Assembly (NCBI RefSeq): GCF_022835695.1
Contig: NZ_BQUV01000001.1
Span: forward strand, 740,641-804,640
Origin: Bradyrhizobium sp. Ce-3
Lineage (GTDB): Bacteria; Pseudomonadota; Alphaproteobacteria; Rhizobiales; Xanthobacteraceae
DNA length: 64,000 nt
Direction of reading: 5' to 3'
Below the pieces are notes generated by a model. The model was not told the origin of the DNA, ran no database searches, and was given only the letters and a program-made list of their open reading frames with translations. Positions 20,109 to 29,481 of this stretch are shown here, in pieces (within the stretch, counting starts at the first letter, position 1; each line of letters opens with the position of its first letter). The position numbers were made by a program, and so were the translations under genes.

Positions 20109-22130
20109 TCAATTCGCTCGTTGCATGAGCTGTTTTGCCGCCGCGGCGACCGCCACGGGCGTGATGCCGAATTCGCGGTACAGCACGTCGGCCGGCGCCG
20201 AGGCGCCAAAGCCGGTCATGCCGACGAAGGCACCGTCGTCGCCGAGCCAGCGCGCCCAGTCGCCCTCGACCGCGGCCTCGACGCCGACGCGCGGGACACT
20301 GCCCAGCACCTTGGCGCGGTAGTCGCTCGGCTGCTGGCGGAACAGGTCGAAGCACGGGGCCGAGACGACCGCGGCCTGTACCCCGTCTTCCGCCAGCAGC
20401 CTTGCGGCTTCGAGCGCGATCGCCACCTCCGAACCCGTTGCAATCAGGGTGACGTCGCGCGCGAAGGCCGGCTCGACCAGAACGTAGGCGCCGAGCGTGA
20501 CCTGGTTGTCCTTGCTGCCGTCGCGAACCGTCGGCAGCGCTTGCCGCGACAGGCAGAGGATCGACGGCGAATTCTCCGCCTTCAGCGCGCAGTCCCACGC
20601 CTCCGCCGTCTCGACCGCGTCGGCCGGGCGGAACACCAGCACGTTCGGGATCGCCCGCAGCGCGGCCAGATGCTCGACCGGCTGATGCGTCGGCCCGTCC
20701 TCGCCGAGCCCGATCGAGTCATGGGTCATCACATGGATAACGCGGATCCCCATCAGTGCCGCGAGCCGGATCGCCGGCCGGCTGTAATCGGCGAAGCTGA
20801 GGAAGGTGCCGCCATAGGGAATGAACCCGCCATGCAGCGCGATACCGTTCATCGCCGCCGCCATGCCGTGCTCGCGGATGCCATAATGGATGTAGCTGCC
20901 GTCGAGCGTCTCCGGCCGCACCGACACCTGCGACTTCGCCAGCGTGAGGTTGGAATGCGTGAGGTCGGCCGAGCCGCCGAGCAGGTTCGGCAAAGCCTCC
21001 GCGATCACGTCGATGACCTGCTGCGAGGCCTGCCGCGTCGCGAGCTGCGGCCGCTCGCTCGCAAACCGCTCCACCAGCTTCGCCATCGCCTCGGCATAGG
21101 CACAGGGCAATTTCCGGTTCAACGCGTCGTGGAACGGAGACCGCCCCGCCTTGTCGCTCTTGCAAGCGGCGCGCGAGCGCTCGATCCAGGCACGCCGCGC
21201 GTCACGGCCGCGACCGCCGAGCTCGCGCCACTCAGCGAGCACCGCATCGGGAATTTCGAAGGCCGGATATGGCCAGCGCAGTGCGCTGCGGGTTTTCGCT
21301 ACCTCGTCGGCGCCGAGCGGCGCGCCATGCACCTTCTCGCTGCCCTGCCGGTTCGGCGCACCGAACCCGATCACCGTCCGGCACGCGATCAGCGACGGGC
21401 GATCGCTCGACCGCGCCTGCCGGATCGCAGCTGTGATTGCCTGCGGATCGTGGCCGTCGATGCGGCACACATTCCAGCCGCTGGCCGCAAACCGCGCCGG
21501 CTGGTCGTCCGAACAGGACAGCGAGGTGGCGCCGTCGATCGAGATCTGGTTGTCGTCGAACAGCACGATCAGCCGGTTCAGCCGCAGATGGCCGGCGAGC
21601 GAGATCGCCTCGTGGCTGAGGCCTTCCATCAGGCAGCCATCGCCGGCGATCACATAGGTGTAGTGGTCGACGAGGTCATCGCCGAAGCGGGCGTTCATCA
21701 AGCGTTCGGCGAGCGCCATGCCGACCGCGGTCGCAATCCCCTGCCCGAGCGGTCCGGTCGTGGTCTCGACTCCAGGCGTATGCCCGTATTCCGGATGGCC
21801 CGGGGTCTTCGATCCCCACTGCCGGAACGCCTTGAGCTGATCGAGCGTCATGCTCTCATAGCCGGTGAGATAAAGCAGCGCATAGAGCAGCATCGAGCCG
21901 TGACCGGCCGACAGCACGAAGCGGTCGCGGTCGGGCCAGGCCGGATCGGCCGGGTCGAACTTCAGGAAGTCGGTGAACAGCACGGTCGCGACATCGGCCA
22001 TGCCCATCGGCATGCCGGGATGGCCGGACTTCGCCTGCTCCACCGCGTCGACGGCGAGAAAGCGGATGGCTTTGGCCATCTCGTCGTGGCCGATTTCGGG
22101 GCGGCTGGCAACGGACGCAAGTGCGGTCAT
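20109..22130 (-). CDS. cbbT: Transketolase
   Basis: This 673-residue thiamine-diphosphate enzyme shuttles two-carbon units to regenerate pentose phosphates. The N-terminal [13 protein letters not shown] and the cofactor motif [13 protein letters not shown] (163-175) are clear. The central domain has [16 protein letters not shown] and [20 protein letters not shown]. The full length matches bacterial transketolases. Its ATG overlaps the cbbP stop codon (ATGA), and the ribosome site AAAGAGGCG lies inside cbbP, so the two are translationally coupled. Confidence 0.97.
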   Translation of the reverse strand: MTALASVASRPEIGHDEMAKAIRFLAVDAVEQAKSGHPGMPMGMADVATVLFTDFLKFDPADPAWPDRDRFVLSAGHGSMLLYALLYLTGYESMTLDQLKAFRQWGSKTPGHPEYGHTPGVETTTGPLGQGIATAVGMALAERLMNARFGDDLVDHYTYVIAGDGCLMEGLSHEAISLAGHLRLNRLIVLFDDNQISIDGATSLSCSDDQPARFAASGWNVCRIDGHDPQAITAAIRQARSSDRPSLIACRTVIGFGAPNRQGSEKVHGAPLGADEVAKTRSALRWPYPAFEIPDAVLAEWRELGGRGRDARRAWIERSRAACKSDKAGRSPFHDALNRKLPCAYAEAMAKLVERFASERPQLATRQASQQVIDVIAEALPNLLGGSADLTHSNLTLAKSQVSVRPETLDGSYIHYGIREHGMAAAMNGIALHGGFIPYGGTFLSFADYSRPAIRLAALMGIRVIHVMTHDSIGLGEDGPTHQPVEHLAALRAIPNVLVFRPADAVETAEAWDCALKAENSPSILCLSRQALPTVRDGSKDNQVTLGAYVLVEPAFARDVTLIATGSEVAIALEAARLLAEDGVQAAVVSAPCFDLFRQQPSDYRAKVLGSVPRVGVEAAVEGDWARWLGDDGAFVGMTGFGASAPADVLYREFGITPVAVAAAAKQLMQRAN

Positions 22131-23002
22131 ATCGTTCGCCTCTTTCGTTCGATCAGTTGCAGGATCAGCGGGGTCAGGATCAGCTGCATCGCGAGGTCGA
22201 GCTTGGCGCCGTGCACCACGATCGAGTTGGCGCGCGACATGAAGCTGTTCGGGATCATCGAGAGCAGATAGGGAAAATCGATGCCGCGCGGGTTCTTCAG
22301 CCGGATCACGACCATTGATTCATCGGGGGTCGGGATCCAGCGCGCGATGAACGGGTTCGAGGTGTCGACCGTCGGCACGCGCTGGAAGTTGATGTCGGTC
22401 TCGGTGAATTGCGGGCAGATGTAATTCACGTAATCCGGCATGCGGCGCAGGATGGTGTCGGTCACCGCCTCGGTGGAGTAGCCGCGGTGGCTGCGATCGC
22501 GATGCAGCTTCTGGATCCATTCGAGGTTGATGACCGGCACGACGCCGATCTTGAGGTCGGCGTGCTGCGCGACGTTCACCTTGTCGGTGACGACGGCGCC
22601 GTGCAGGCCCTCGTAGAACAACAGGTCGGAACTCTCCGGCAGCGCCTCCCAGGCGGTGAAGGTGCCGGGCTTGGCGCCGTAGAGCCGCGCCTCCTCCTCG
22701 TCGTGCACGTAGTGCCGCGTCGTTCCGGTGCCGGTCTCGGCATAGTCGCTGAACAGCTTCTCCAGCTCCTCGAACAGATTGGTCTCGGGGCTGAAATGGC
22801 TGAAGTGCTTGTTGCCGCGCTCCGCTCGCTCCGCCATCAGGCTGCGCATGTCGGCGCGGTCGTAGCGGTGGAAGGCGTCGCCCTCGATATAGGCTGCAAC
22901 CACGTTCTCGCGGCGGAAGATGTTCTCGAACGTCTTCTTCACCGAGGTGGTGCCGGCGCCGGAGGAGCCGGTGATCGAGATGATGGGATGTCGACGAGAC
23001 AT
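22127..23002 (-). CDS. cbbP: Phosphoribulokinase
   Basis: This 291-residue kinase makes ribulose-1,5-bisphosphate from ribulose 5-phosphate and ATP, the committed step that supplies RuBisCO. The P-loop is [16 protein letters not shown] (10-25), and the proteobacterial family features [14 protein letters not shown] and [15 protein letters not shown] follow. The frame is open for 69 more codons upstream, but those overlap cbbF; the ATG at 23002 has an AAGGGGGA site and the family N-terminus [10 protein letters not shown]. It sits 11 bp after cbbF and overlaps cbbT by 4 bp. Confidence 0.96.
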   Translation of the reverse strand: MSRRHPIISITGSSGAGTTSVKKTFENIFRRENVVAAYIEGDAFHRYDRADMRSLMAERAERGNKHFSHFSPETNLFEELEKLFSDYAETGTGTTRHYVHDEEEARLYGAKPGTFTAWEALPESSDLLFYEGLHGAVVTDKVNVAQHADLKIGVVPVINLEWIQKLHRDRSHRGYSTEAVTDTILRRMPDYVNYICPQFTETDINFQRVPTVDTSNPFIARWIPTPDESMVVIRLKNPRGIDFPYLLSMIPNSFMSRANSIVVHGAKLDLAMQLILTPLILQLIERKRRTI

Positions 23003-23013
23003 GCGTTCCCCCT

Positions 23014-24051
23014 TCAGCGGAACAGGCCGCGCCGCGCGAACAGCGGGGCATCGCTGCTCTCGAACAACGGCTCGACGGTCAGGTGGATCGCATCGACGTC
23101 GCGCACGGCGCGCGCCGATCCCATGATCAGCGGCACGCGCTGATGCGGCGTGCGTGCCGAGAGTTCGAGGATGCGCGACCGGCCGCTGGACGCGGCACCG
23201 CCCGCCCACTCCATGATCAGCGCGATCGGATGCGCCTCATACAGCAGGCGCAGCCGGCCTTCGCGGTAACCCTGGCGCGCATCCGCCGGATACAGGAACA
23301 CGCCGCCGCGCATCAGGATGCGGTAGGCCTCCGCCACCAGCGAGCCGATCCAGCGCATGTTGAAGTCCTGCCCGCGCTCGCCGTTCACCCCGGCAAGGCA
23401 TTCATCGATGTAGTTGCGCACCGGGCCGCTCCAGTGCCGCCGGTTCGAGGCGTTGATGGCGAATTCGGACGCGTCCTGCGGCACCCGCAACTCGCGCGCG
23501 GTCAGGACGAACTCACCGGTTCGCGGGTCCAGCGTGAAGCAGTCGACGCACTGGTCGAGCGCCAGCACCAGCACGGTCTGCGGACCGTAGATGAAGCAGC
23601 CGGCGGCACATTGCGCGGTGCCGGGCTCGAAGAAGGTCGAGAGGATGTCGTTGCCCTTCGGCCGGATCGAGAAGATCGTGCCGATCGAGATGTTGTTCTC
23701 GAGATTGGCGGATCCGTCGAGCGGATCGATCGCGACGCAGAGCGGCGCATCGCCATTCAGCGTCTCCGGCAGCTCGACCTCCTCCGACAACACTGCCGCA
23801 ACCGGCGCGGTGCGCAGTGCGTCGCGCATCAGGGTATCGGCGACGATGTCGATGGTCTTCTGGCGATCGCCGTCGGGATTGACCCCGCCGCTCTCGCCGC
23901 CGATGCCGGCGAGCGGCCCGGCGGCGATGATGCGCGACAGCTCGATCGCGGCACCGGCAAGGGCTTCAATCACCACGACCGTCGCGGCGCGCAGCGGGTT
24001 GTGCTGCGTCGGCCACTCCAGATGGGCATGCAATGCAGGACGAATCTCCAC
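23014..24051 (-). CDS. cbbF: Fructose-1,6-/sedoheptulose-1,7-bisphosphatase
   Basis: This 345-residue class I sugar bisphosphatase is the first gene of the cbb operon. The metal and phosphate motif DPLDGSANLENN spans 109-120, SEEVELPETLNG precedes it, and FNMRWIGSLVAEAYRILMRG is the C-terminal signature. In cbb operons the enzyme typically hydrolyses both fructose and sedoheptulose bisphosphates. The start codon is GTG at 24051, behind AGGGAGAGG. The gap to divergent cbbR is about 148 bp and holds the candidate CbbR sites. Confidence 0.95.
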   Translation of the reverse strand: MEIRPALHAHLEWPTQHNPLRAATVVVIEALAGAAIELSRIIAAGPLAGIGGESGGVNPDGDRQKTIDIVADTLMRDALRTAPVAAVLSEEVELPETLNGDAPLCVAIDPLDGSANLENNISIGTIFSIRPKGNDILSTFFEPGTAQCAAGCFIYGPQTVLVLALDQCVDCFTLDPRTGEFVLTARELRVPQDASEFAINASNRRHWSGPVRNYIDECLAGVNGERGQDFNMRWIGSLVAEAYRILMRGGVFLYPADARQGYREGRLRLLYEAHPIALIMEWAGGAASSGRSRILELSARTPHQRVPLIMGSARAVRDVDAIHLTVEPLFESSDAPLFARRGLFR

Positions 24052-24134
24052 CGGCCTCTCCCTATGATCGCGCCCACTGTCCCGAGGCTTCGAGAGGCGA
24101 CCTCAGGGAGTCGCCCTGGCCGTATCAACGCGCG

Positions 24135-24158
24135 AATTGCCCAATTAGGGAAATTTTA
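24135..24158. promoter_or_regulatory. Candidate CbbR binding region
   Basis: Between cbbF and cbbR an A/T-rich stretch contains AATTGCCCAATT (24135-24146, an inverted repeat AATTG/CAATT) running into TTA-N8-TTA (24145-24158). The second fits the TNA-N7/8-TNA pattern described for CbbR half-sites. Position between the divergent genes supports the call; the exact footprint is inferred. Confidence 0.5.
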
Positions 24159-24199
24159 TTATCTTTGGTCTGGGCAAAGTATTTCTTATGGAGCTTGTC

Positions 24200-25126
24200 A
24201 TGGCCGGCACCTTCTCGCGGGATCTCACCATCCGCCAGCTGCGCGCGCTGTCGACCTTGCACGAGGCCGGCTCGATCACCTCGGCGGCCAACCGCTTGAA
24301 CCTGACGCAGCCGGCGGTGACGCTGCAGCTCCGCAACCTGCAGGCGCTGGCGGGATTGCCGCTGATCCAGCGCACCGGCGACGGCATGGCGCTGACCGAT
24401 GCCGGCGCCCATGTGCTGACGCTGGTCGAGCGGATCGAGGCTGCGCTGAAGGATTGCGAGCAATCGCTCGACATGATCGCCGGCCGCAGCGGCGGCCGCG
24501 TCGCGATGGGCGCGGTCTCGACCGCGAAATACTTCGTGCCGTTTGCGATCGCGGCGTTCTCGCGCCGGTTTCCCAAGATCGAAGTCACGCTGCGGATCGG
24601 CAACCGCGAGGAAATCCGCGATGCGCTGCGCGGCTACGATCTCGACATCGCGGTGATGGGCCGGCCGCCGGCCGATGTCGAGGTCGAGATGAAGCCGCTC
24701 GGCCGGCATCCGCACTTCATCATCGCCGCGCCCGACCATCGGCTGGCACGGCGGCGTCACGTCTCGCCGTCGGAGCTCGCCAATGAAACCTTCATTACCC
24801 GCGAGCAGGGATCAGGCACGCGGATGCTGATGCAGCAATATTTCGAGCGGGTCGGACTGGAGCCGAAGCTCGGCATGGCGATGGACAGCAACGAGACCAT
24901 CAAGCAGGCGGTGATGGCCGGACTCGGCATCGCCTTCATCTCCCAGCACACCGTGTTCCATGAGCTCGAGGACGGCCGTCTGGTGGTGCTCAAGGTGAAG
25001 GGCCTGCCGATCGTCCGGCAGTGGCACGCGATCCGGCGGATCGACAAGATCCTGCTGCCGCCGGCGCAGGCGATGCTGGACTTCCTCGGCAAGGAAGGCT
25101 GGCGCTATCTGCCGAATCCGCACTAG
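24200..25126 (+). CDS. cbbR: CbbR, LysR-type activator of the cbb operon
   Basis: This 308-residue LysR regulator has the helix-turn-helix GSITSAANRLNLTQPAVTLQ (about residues 24-43) and an effector domain starting at GRVAMGAVSTAKYFVPFAIA. VSTAKYFVP is typical of CbbR proteins, which sense RuBP, phosphoenolpyruvate or other cycle intermediates. It is divergent from cbbF, the standard position. The ATG at 24200 has a GGAG site six bases upstream; an ATG at 24188 would add MELV. Confidence 0.93.
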   Translation: MAGTFSRDLTIRQLRALSTLHEAGSITSAANRLNLTQPAVTLQLRNLQALAGLPLIQRTGDGMALTDAGAHVLTLVERIEAALKDCEQSLDMIAGRSGGRVAMGAVSTAKYFVPFAIAAFSRRFPKIEVTLRIGNREEIRDALRGYDLDIAVMGRPPADVEVEMKPLGRHPHFIIAAPDHRLARRRHVSPSELANETFITREQGSGTRMLMQQYFERVGLEPKLGMAMDSNETIKQAVMAGLGIAFISQHTVFHELEDGRLVVLKVKGLPIVRQWHAIRRIDKILLPPAQAMLDFLGKEGWRYLPNPH

Positions 25127-25195
25127 CGGCACATCGCCGCGACGCGAAAAATCAAGCGGCTACCGTATGTTAAGCATTGCAGTTCCGACAAACGC

Positions 25196-26968
25196 ATGCC
25201 ACATCTTGATCGCGGTCAGCTTGCGGACCGTATCCCTTCGAGGGAGGATGCACTGCAAAACCCGTCCCCGCCGATGCCTGACTTCAAGGCGTTATTCGAG
25301 GCGGCGCCCGGCCTCTATCTGGTGCTGACCCAGCCCGACTTCCGCATCGTGGCAGTGAGCGACGCCTATCTGCGTGCCACCAAGACCGAGCGCGCCGCGA
25401 TCCTTGGACGCGGGCTGTTCGAGGTGTTTCCCGACAATCCGGACGATCCGGCCGCCGACGGGGTGCGGAACCTGCGCGCCTCGCTCGAGCGCGTGGTCCA
25501 GTTCCGCCGCCCCGACACCATGACGGTGCAGAAATACGACATCCGCAAGCCGGAGTCGGAGGGCGGCGGCTTCGAGGAGCGCTACTGGAGCCCGCGCAAT
25601 ACGCCGGTGTTCGGGCCGAGCGGACAGTTCACCTACATCATCCATCGGGTCGAGGACGTCACCAGCTTCATTCAGCTGAAGCAGCGCGGCGCCGAGCAGG
25701 ACGAGCTGACCGACCGGCTGCGCGAGCGCACCGAGCAGATGGAAGCCGAGATATTCATGCGCGCCCGCGAGGTCGAAGCGGCCCGCGAGCAGCTCGAAGC
25801 CGAGCAGAAGCTGCGCCAGGTGCAGAAGATGGAGGCCGTCGGGCACCTCACCGGCGGCATCGCCCACGACTTCAACAATATCCTGACCGTCATCACCGGC
25901 CTGATCGACATCCTCGCCGAGGCCGTCGAGCACGACGCCGCACTGTCGTCGGTGACGAAAATGATCAGCGACGCCGCGTTCCGCGGTGCCGAAGTGACCA
26001 AGCATCTGCTGGCGTTCTCGCGGCAGCAGCCGCTACAACCGCGTGAAGCCAACCTCAACACGCTGGTGCAGGACACCGCGCGGCTGCTGCGCCCTTCGCT
26101 CGGCGAGCAGATCGAGATCGATACCGCGCTCGAAGCCGACGCGTGGCCGGCCTTCATCGACCCCAACCACATGTCGACCGCGCTGCTCAATCTCGCCCTC
26201 AATGCCCGCGATGCGATGCCCGACGGCGGCAAGCTGATGCTGGAGACCAGCAACGTCATCCTCGACGAGGTCTATGCCGCCGCCAACCTCGATGTGCGGG
26301 CGGGTGAATATGTGATGGTCGCGGTCAGCGACACCGGCGGCGGCATCCCGGCGGCGATCCGCGACAAGGTGTTCGAGCCGTTCTTCACCACCAAGGACAC
26401 CGGCAAGGGCACCGGCCTCGGGCTCAGCATGGTGTACGGCTTCATCAAACAGTCCGACGGGCATCTCAAGATCTATTCCGAAGAGGGCCACGGCACCTCG
26501 ATCAAGCTCTATCTGCCGCGCAGCATGGGCGACATGGTCGAGGTCGAGCCGCCGCCTCCGGTCGACCTGCGCGGCGGCCATGAATCCATCCTGGTCGTCG
26601 AGGACGATCCGCTGGTCCGCAATTACGTCAGCGCGCAGCTCGAGCAGCTTGGCTACCACACCATGGTCACCGCCAACGGACCCGAAGCCTTGGCTGCGGT
26701 CGAGAAGGGTTTCGTCTGCGACGTGCTGTTCACCGACGTCATCATGTCCGGCGGCATGAATGGCCGGCAGGTGGCCGATGCCGTGATCGCCAAGCTGCCG
26801 TCGGTGCGCGTGCTCTTCACGTCGGGCTATACCGAGGACGCGATCATCCATCACGGCCGTCTCGACCCCGATGTGACACTGCTGCCAAAGCCCTACCGCA
26901 AGGCCGATCTCGCGCGGATGATCCGGCAGGTGCTGACCCAGCCTCCCATGACGGCCGCCGCCAAGTAA
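25196..26968 (+). CDS. Hybrid sensor histidine kinase with PAS and receiver domains
   Basis: This cytoplasmic 590-residue kinase has a PAS domain (about 28-155), a charged coiled coil (about 160-210), a HisKA domain with phospho-acceptor His224 in GGIAHDFNNILTV, an HATPase domain (NARDAMP, DTGGGIP, GTGLGLSMVYG) and a C-terminal receiver with acidic pocket VVEDDP and phospho-acceptor Asp514 in LFTDVIMSGG. There are no membrane segments or separate output domain. The start is uncertain: family similarity begins at MPDFKALFEAAPG (ATG at 25274), and an AGGGAGG site lies just before an in-frame CTG at 25253. It follows cbbR by 69 bp, so a link to redox or carbon control of CO2 fixation is possible but unproven. 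Confidence 0.88.
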   Translation: MPHLDRGQLADRIPSREDALQNPSPPMPDFKALFEAAPGLYLVLTQPDFRIVAVSDAYLRATKTERAAILGRGLFEVFPDNPDDPAADGVRNLRASLERVVQFRRPDTMTVQKYDIRKPESEGGGFEERYWSPRNTPVFGPSGQFTYIIHRVEDVTSFIQLKQRGAEQDELTDRLRERTEQMEAEIFMRAREVEAAREQLEAEQKLRQVQKMEAVGHLTGGIAHDFNNILTVITGLIDILAEAVEHDAALSSVTKMISDAAFRGAEVTKHLLAFSRQQPLQPREANLNTLVQDTARLLRPSLGEQIEIDTALEADAWPAFIDPNHMSTALLNLALNARDAMPDGGKLMLETSNVILDEVYAAANLDVRAGEYVMVAVSDTGGGIPAAIRDKVFEPFFTTKDTGKGTGLGLSMVYGFIKQSDGHLKIYSEEGHGTSIKLYLPRSMGDMVEVEPPPPVDLRGGHESILVVEDDPLVRNYVSAQLEQLGYHTMVTANGPEALAAVEKGFVCDVLFTDVIMSGGMNGRQVADAVIAKLPSVRVLFTSGYTEDAIIHHGRLDPDVTLLPKPYRKADLARMIRQVLTQPPMTAAAK

Positions 26969-26989
26969 CGCGCTTCTAGCGCGCCTTGC

Positions 26990-27412
26990 TCAGGGACCGA
27001 AGCTCGAGCGGCTCTGGATCTTCCAGGCGCCGCCGAGCAGGCTCAGCACATAAAGCGAATCGTAGACCCCGATGACCGAGCCGTCCTCGCGGTAGCGCGT
27101 GTAGCGGACGGCATAGTGCGCCTTCGCCGGCGAGGACTGCACGAGCTTCGTTTCGTTCCAGGCGCTGTGATGCCAGCCGTCCTGCTTGCGCAGCCGCTCG
27201 AACAGGTCCATCGGATTGTTGCCGCTCTGCGGATAGACCGTGACCGCGCCGCCGGCGATTCGGACATGCGGGAAGTGCATCAGTTCGTCCATCGCAGACG
27301 CGTCATGGCGATTGAGCGCCGCCATCCAGTGCGTCAGCACATCCTGGCATTTGGCCGCATCGTCGCGCGAGATCTGCGCTTCGACGCTATAGGTCGCGGC
27401 CGGCTCCGGCAT
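26990..27412 (-). CDS. NTF2-like/SnoaL-fold small protein
   Basis: This 140-residue protein of the nuclear-transport-factor-2-like fold has an N-terminal helix (CQDVLTHWMAALNRHDASAM), a PHVRIAGGAVTVYPQ strand pair and the closing sheet YAVRYTRYREDGSVIGVYDS ... YVLSLLGGAWKIQSRSSF. The fold serves as an enzyme pocket or small-ligand binder; no catalytic residues could be assigned. The ATG at 27412 has a GGAG site and shares a base with the TetR stop codon (TGATG), so it is translated with the repressor. A longer open frame upstream is the antisense or out-of-frame shadow of TetR. Confidence 0.75.
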   Translation of the reverse strand: MPEPAATYSVEAQISRDDAAKCQDVLTHWMAALNRHDASAMDELMHFPHVRIAGGAVTVYPQSGNNPMDLFERLRKQDGWHHSAWNETKLVQSSPAKAHYAVRYTRYREDGSVIGVYDSLYVLSLLGGAWKIQSRSSFGP

Positions 27413-28122
27413 CACGCGTCTCCACTCTGGTTGCCGGCCTGGCCGGCCGGCACGGCGCATCCGGACAGGAACAGCGCCGCGCAGGCCCTGGCGCGCGCTT
27501 CCATCTCGCTGTGCAGTGGCGCGGGCTTGTGCCCGAACATGACGTCGCGTTGCGGCTTGAACACGAGCATGCCGAGCAGCATGCCTGCTGCGACTTCGGT
27601 GTCGTCGAGCACGATACGCCCTCGCCGCTGCTGGACGCCCAGCCAATTGGTCAGCGCGGCGATCGAGCGCTGCATGGCCTTCTCGTAGAACGTCTCGGCA
27701 ATGTCGGGGAATTTGTCGCTCTCGGCCAGGATGATCCGTTGCAGCGCAATGACTTCGGGATCGAGAATCAGTTCGGCGCAGGTCAGCAGCGCAGCCTCCA
27801 GCGCGGCCGCGACATTGCGGCCATCGCAGGCGCCGAGATTCACGATCGACACGAACCGTTCGACCCGGTCGGTCACCATGCCTTCGAACAGTGCCAGCTT
27901 GGTCGGGATCAGACGATAGAGCGTCTTGGTGGAAACGCCGGCGCGGCAGGCCACATCGGCGATGCTGGCCGCCGCAAAGCCGCGCTCCGAGAACTCACGC
28001 CGCGCCGCCTCATAGATCAGCGCGCGCGTCTCGTCGTCGGAACGCAGCTGCGGCCGTCCGCGGCCGCGCCGCTCCGGCGCCTGCGGGCTTTGCCCTGTCT
28101 GGTCTCTGTCGTTCCGGTTCAT
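27412..28122 (-). CDS. TetR family transcriptional repressor
   Basis: This 236-residue regulator has an N-terminal TetR helix-turn-helix (GFAAASIADVACRAGVSTKT, about residues 47-66) after a basic Pro/Arg-rich leader, and an all-helical ligand domain. It is divergent from an EmrA-like/EmrB-like efflux pair with a 163-bp gap that contains an 11-bp palindrome, the common arrangement for a drug- or phenolic-responsive pump repressor. It is followed by the coupled NTF2-like gene. The ligand is unknown. Confidence 0.88.
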   Translation of the reverse strand: MNRNDRDQTGQSPQAPERRGRGRPQLRSDDETRALIYEAARREFSERGFAAASIADVACRAGVSTKTLYRLIPTKLALFEGMVTDRVERFVSIVNLGACDGRNVAAALEAALLTCAELILDPEVIALQRIILAESDKFPDIAETFYEKAMQRSIAALTNWLGVQQRRGRIVLDDTEVAAGMLLGMLVFKPQRDVMFGHKPAPLHSEMEARARACAALFLSGCAVPAGQAGNQSGDA

Positions 28123-28144
28123 CCGCGAGCCATGCTTTTAGATG

Positions 28145-28155
28145 ATGACTGTCAT
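28145..28155. promoter_or_regulatory. Candidate TetR operator
   Basis: ATGACTGTCAT is a perfect 11-bp palindrome 23 bp upstream of the tetR start and 130 bp upstream of the emrA-like start. A partial second copy (TTGACGGTC) follows at about 28160. It is the only strong palindrome in the divergent promoter gap. Confidence 0.5.
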
Positions 28156-28285
28156 TCTATTGACGGTCCCAATATGGGCTCTATTTTGGAAAACATCAAG
28201 TTTCCTAATTAATCCCCGGAGACGAGCCGGAATTGGCAAGCTTTTCCAGAGGGATAAACGGATAAACGGATCAGGAGCATCTGCC

Positions 28286-29473
28286 ATGAGCCAGCATGAA
28301 ACGTCTTTCAAGGCCGAAAGCCAGGTTCCGGCCGAGACCGCCAAGCAATTGATCGCCACCCCGGAAACGGCCAAGCCGGCCGCCACCAAGGGCAAGCTGC
28401 GCCGCCTGCTGCTGACCGGCGCGGCCCTCGCCGTCCTCGCGGGCGGGGCCTGGTACGGCTGGGACTACTGGACGGTCGGCCGCTTCCAGGTCTCGACCGA
28501 CGACGCCTACGTCAAGGCCGACAACACCACCATTGCGCCGAAGGTTTCGGGCTATCTCAGCGCGGTGCTGGTCGGCGACAATGAGCAGGTGCGCGCCGGC
28601 CAGATCCTGGCGCGGATCGACGAGCGCGATTTCAAGGTCGCGCTGGATCAGGCCAAGGCCGACGTCACTGCCGCCGAAGCCGCGATCACCAGCAAACGTG
28701 CCCAGCTCGATGTGCAGCACTCGGTGATCGAGGCGGCGCGCGCGACGCTTGCGGTAGATACTGCGACGCAGACTTTTGCCGAGCAGGAGAACAAGCGTTA
28801 CACCGACCTCGCCGGCACCGGCTTTGGCAGCGTGCAGAACGCGCAGCAGGCGCAGTCGCGCTACGCCAGCGCGCAGGCCGCTATCGTTCGCGACACCGCA
28901 AACCTCGCCTCCGCCGAGCGCCAGGTGGAACTGCTCAAGGCCGAGATCGCCCAGGCGATTGCGGCGTTGGGACGGGCCACTGCCCTGCAACACCAGGCCG
29001 AGCTCAATCTCAGCTACACCACCATCACCGCGCCAATCGACGGCGTTGTCGGCAACCGCACGCTGCGCACCGGCCAGTACGTCCAGGCCGGCACGCAGTT
29101 GATGTCGCTGGTGCCGGCCACCGGCGCCTATGTGATCGCGAACTTCAAGGAGACGCAGCTCACCAATGTCCGCAAGGGCCAGCCGGTCGAGATCGAGGTC
29201 GACATGTTCCCCGGTCAGCTCGTACGCGGCCATGTCGACAGCCTCGCGCCGGCGAGCGGCCAGGAATTCGCGCTGCTGCCGCCTGATAACGCCACCGGCA
29301 ACTTCACCAAGGTGGTGCAGCGCATCCCGGTCAAGATCGTGCTCGACGCAACCAATGTCGACCTGCGGCCGGGCATGTCGGTGATCCCCTCCATCGCGAC
29401 GCTGTCGCATCCTGCCGGTGAAACGCCGCGCTCCAGCACCTCTCCCAAGCTTGCTGTCGCCTCATTCAAATAG
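28286..29473 (+). CDS. HlyD/EmrA family efflux adaptor
   Basis: This 395-residue periplasmic adaptor links an inner-membrane pump to an outer-membrane channel. A cytoplasmic N-tail precedes one membrane segment (LLLTGAALAVLAGGAWYGW, about residues 43-61). The lipoyl half-motifs DDAYVKADNTTIAPKVSGYL and TAPIDGVVGNRTLRTGQYV flank a long coiled coil. AGGAGC precedes the ATG at 28286; the longer open frame from 28142 crosses the promoter. It is 8 bp upstream of the emrB-like gene, so the two form a tripartite-pump module under the TetR repressor. No TolC gene is present here. Confidence 0.9.
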   Translation: MSQHETSFKAESQVPAETAKQLIATPETAKPAATKGKLRRLLLTGAALAVLAGGAWYGWDYWTVGRFQVSTDDAYVKADNTTIAPKVSGYLSAVLVGDNEQVRAGQILARIDERDFKVALDQAKADVTAAEAAITSKRAQLDVQHSVIEAARATLAVDTATQTFAEQENKRYTDLAGTGFGSVQNAQQAQSRYASAQAAIVRDTANLASAERQVELLKAEIAQAIAALGRATALQHQAELNLSYTTITAPIDGVVGNRTLRTGQYVQAGTQLMSLVPATGAYVIANFKETQLTNVRKGQPVEIEVDMFPGQLVRGHVDSLAPASGQEFALLPPDNATGNFTKVVQRIPVKIVLDATNVDLRPGMSVIPSIATLSHPAGETPRSSTSPKLAVASFK

Positions 29474-29481
29474 GTGATGTC

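Noticed and set aside
22127-23209. Longer phosphoribulokinase start at 23209
   Set aside because: The extra 69 residues are Arg-rich and out of frame over cbbF; the start at 23002 has a strong ribosome site and the family N-terminus.
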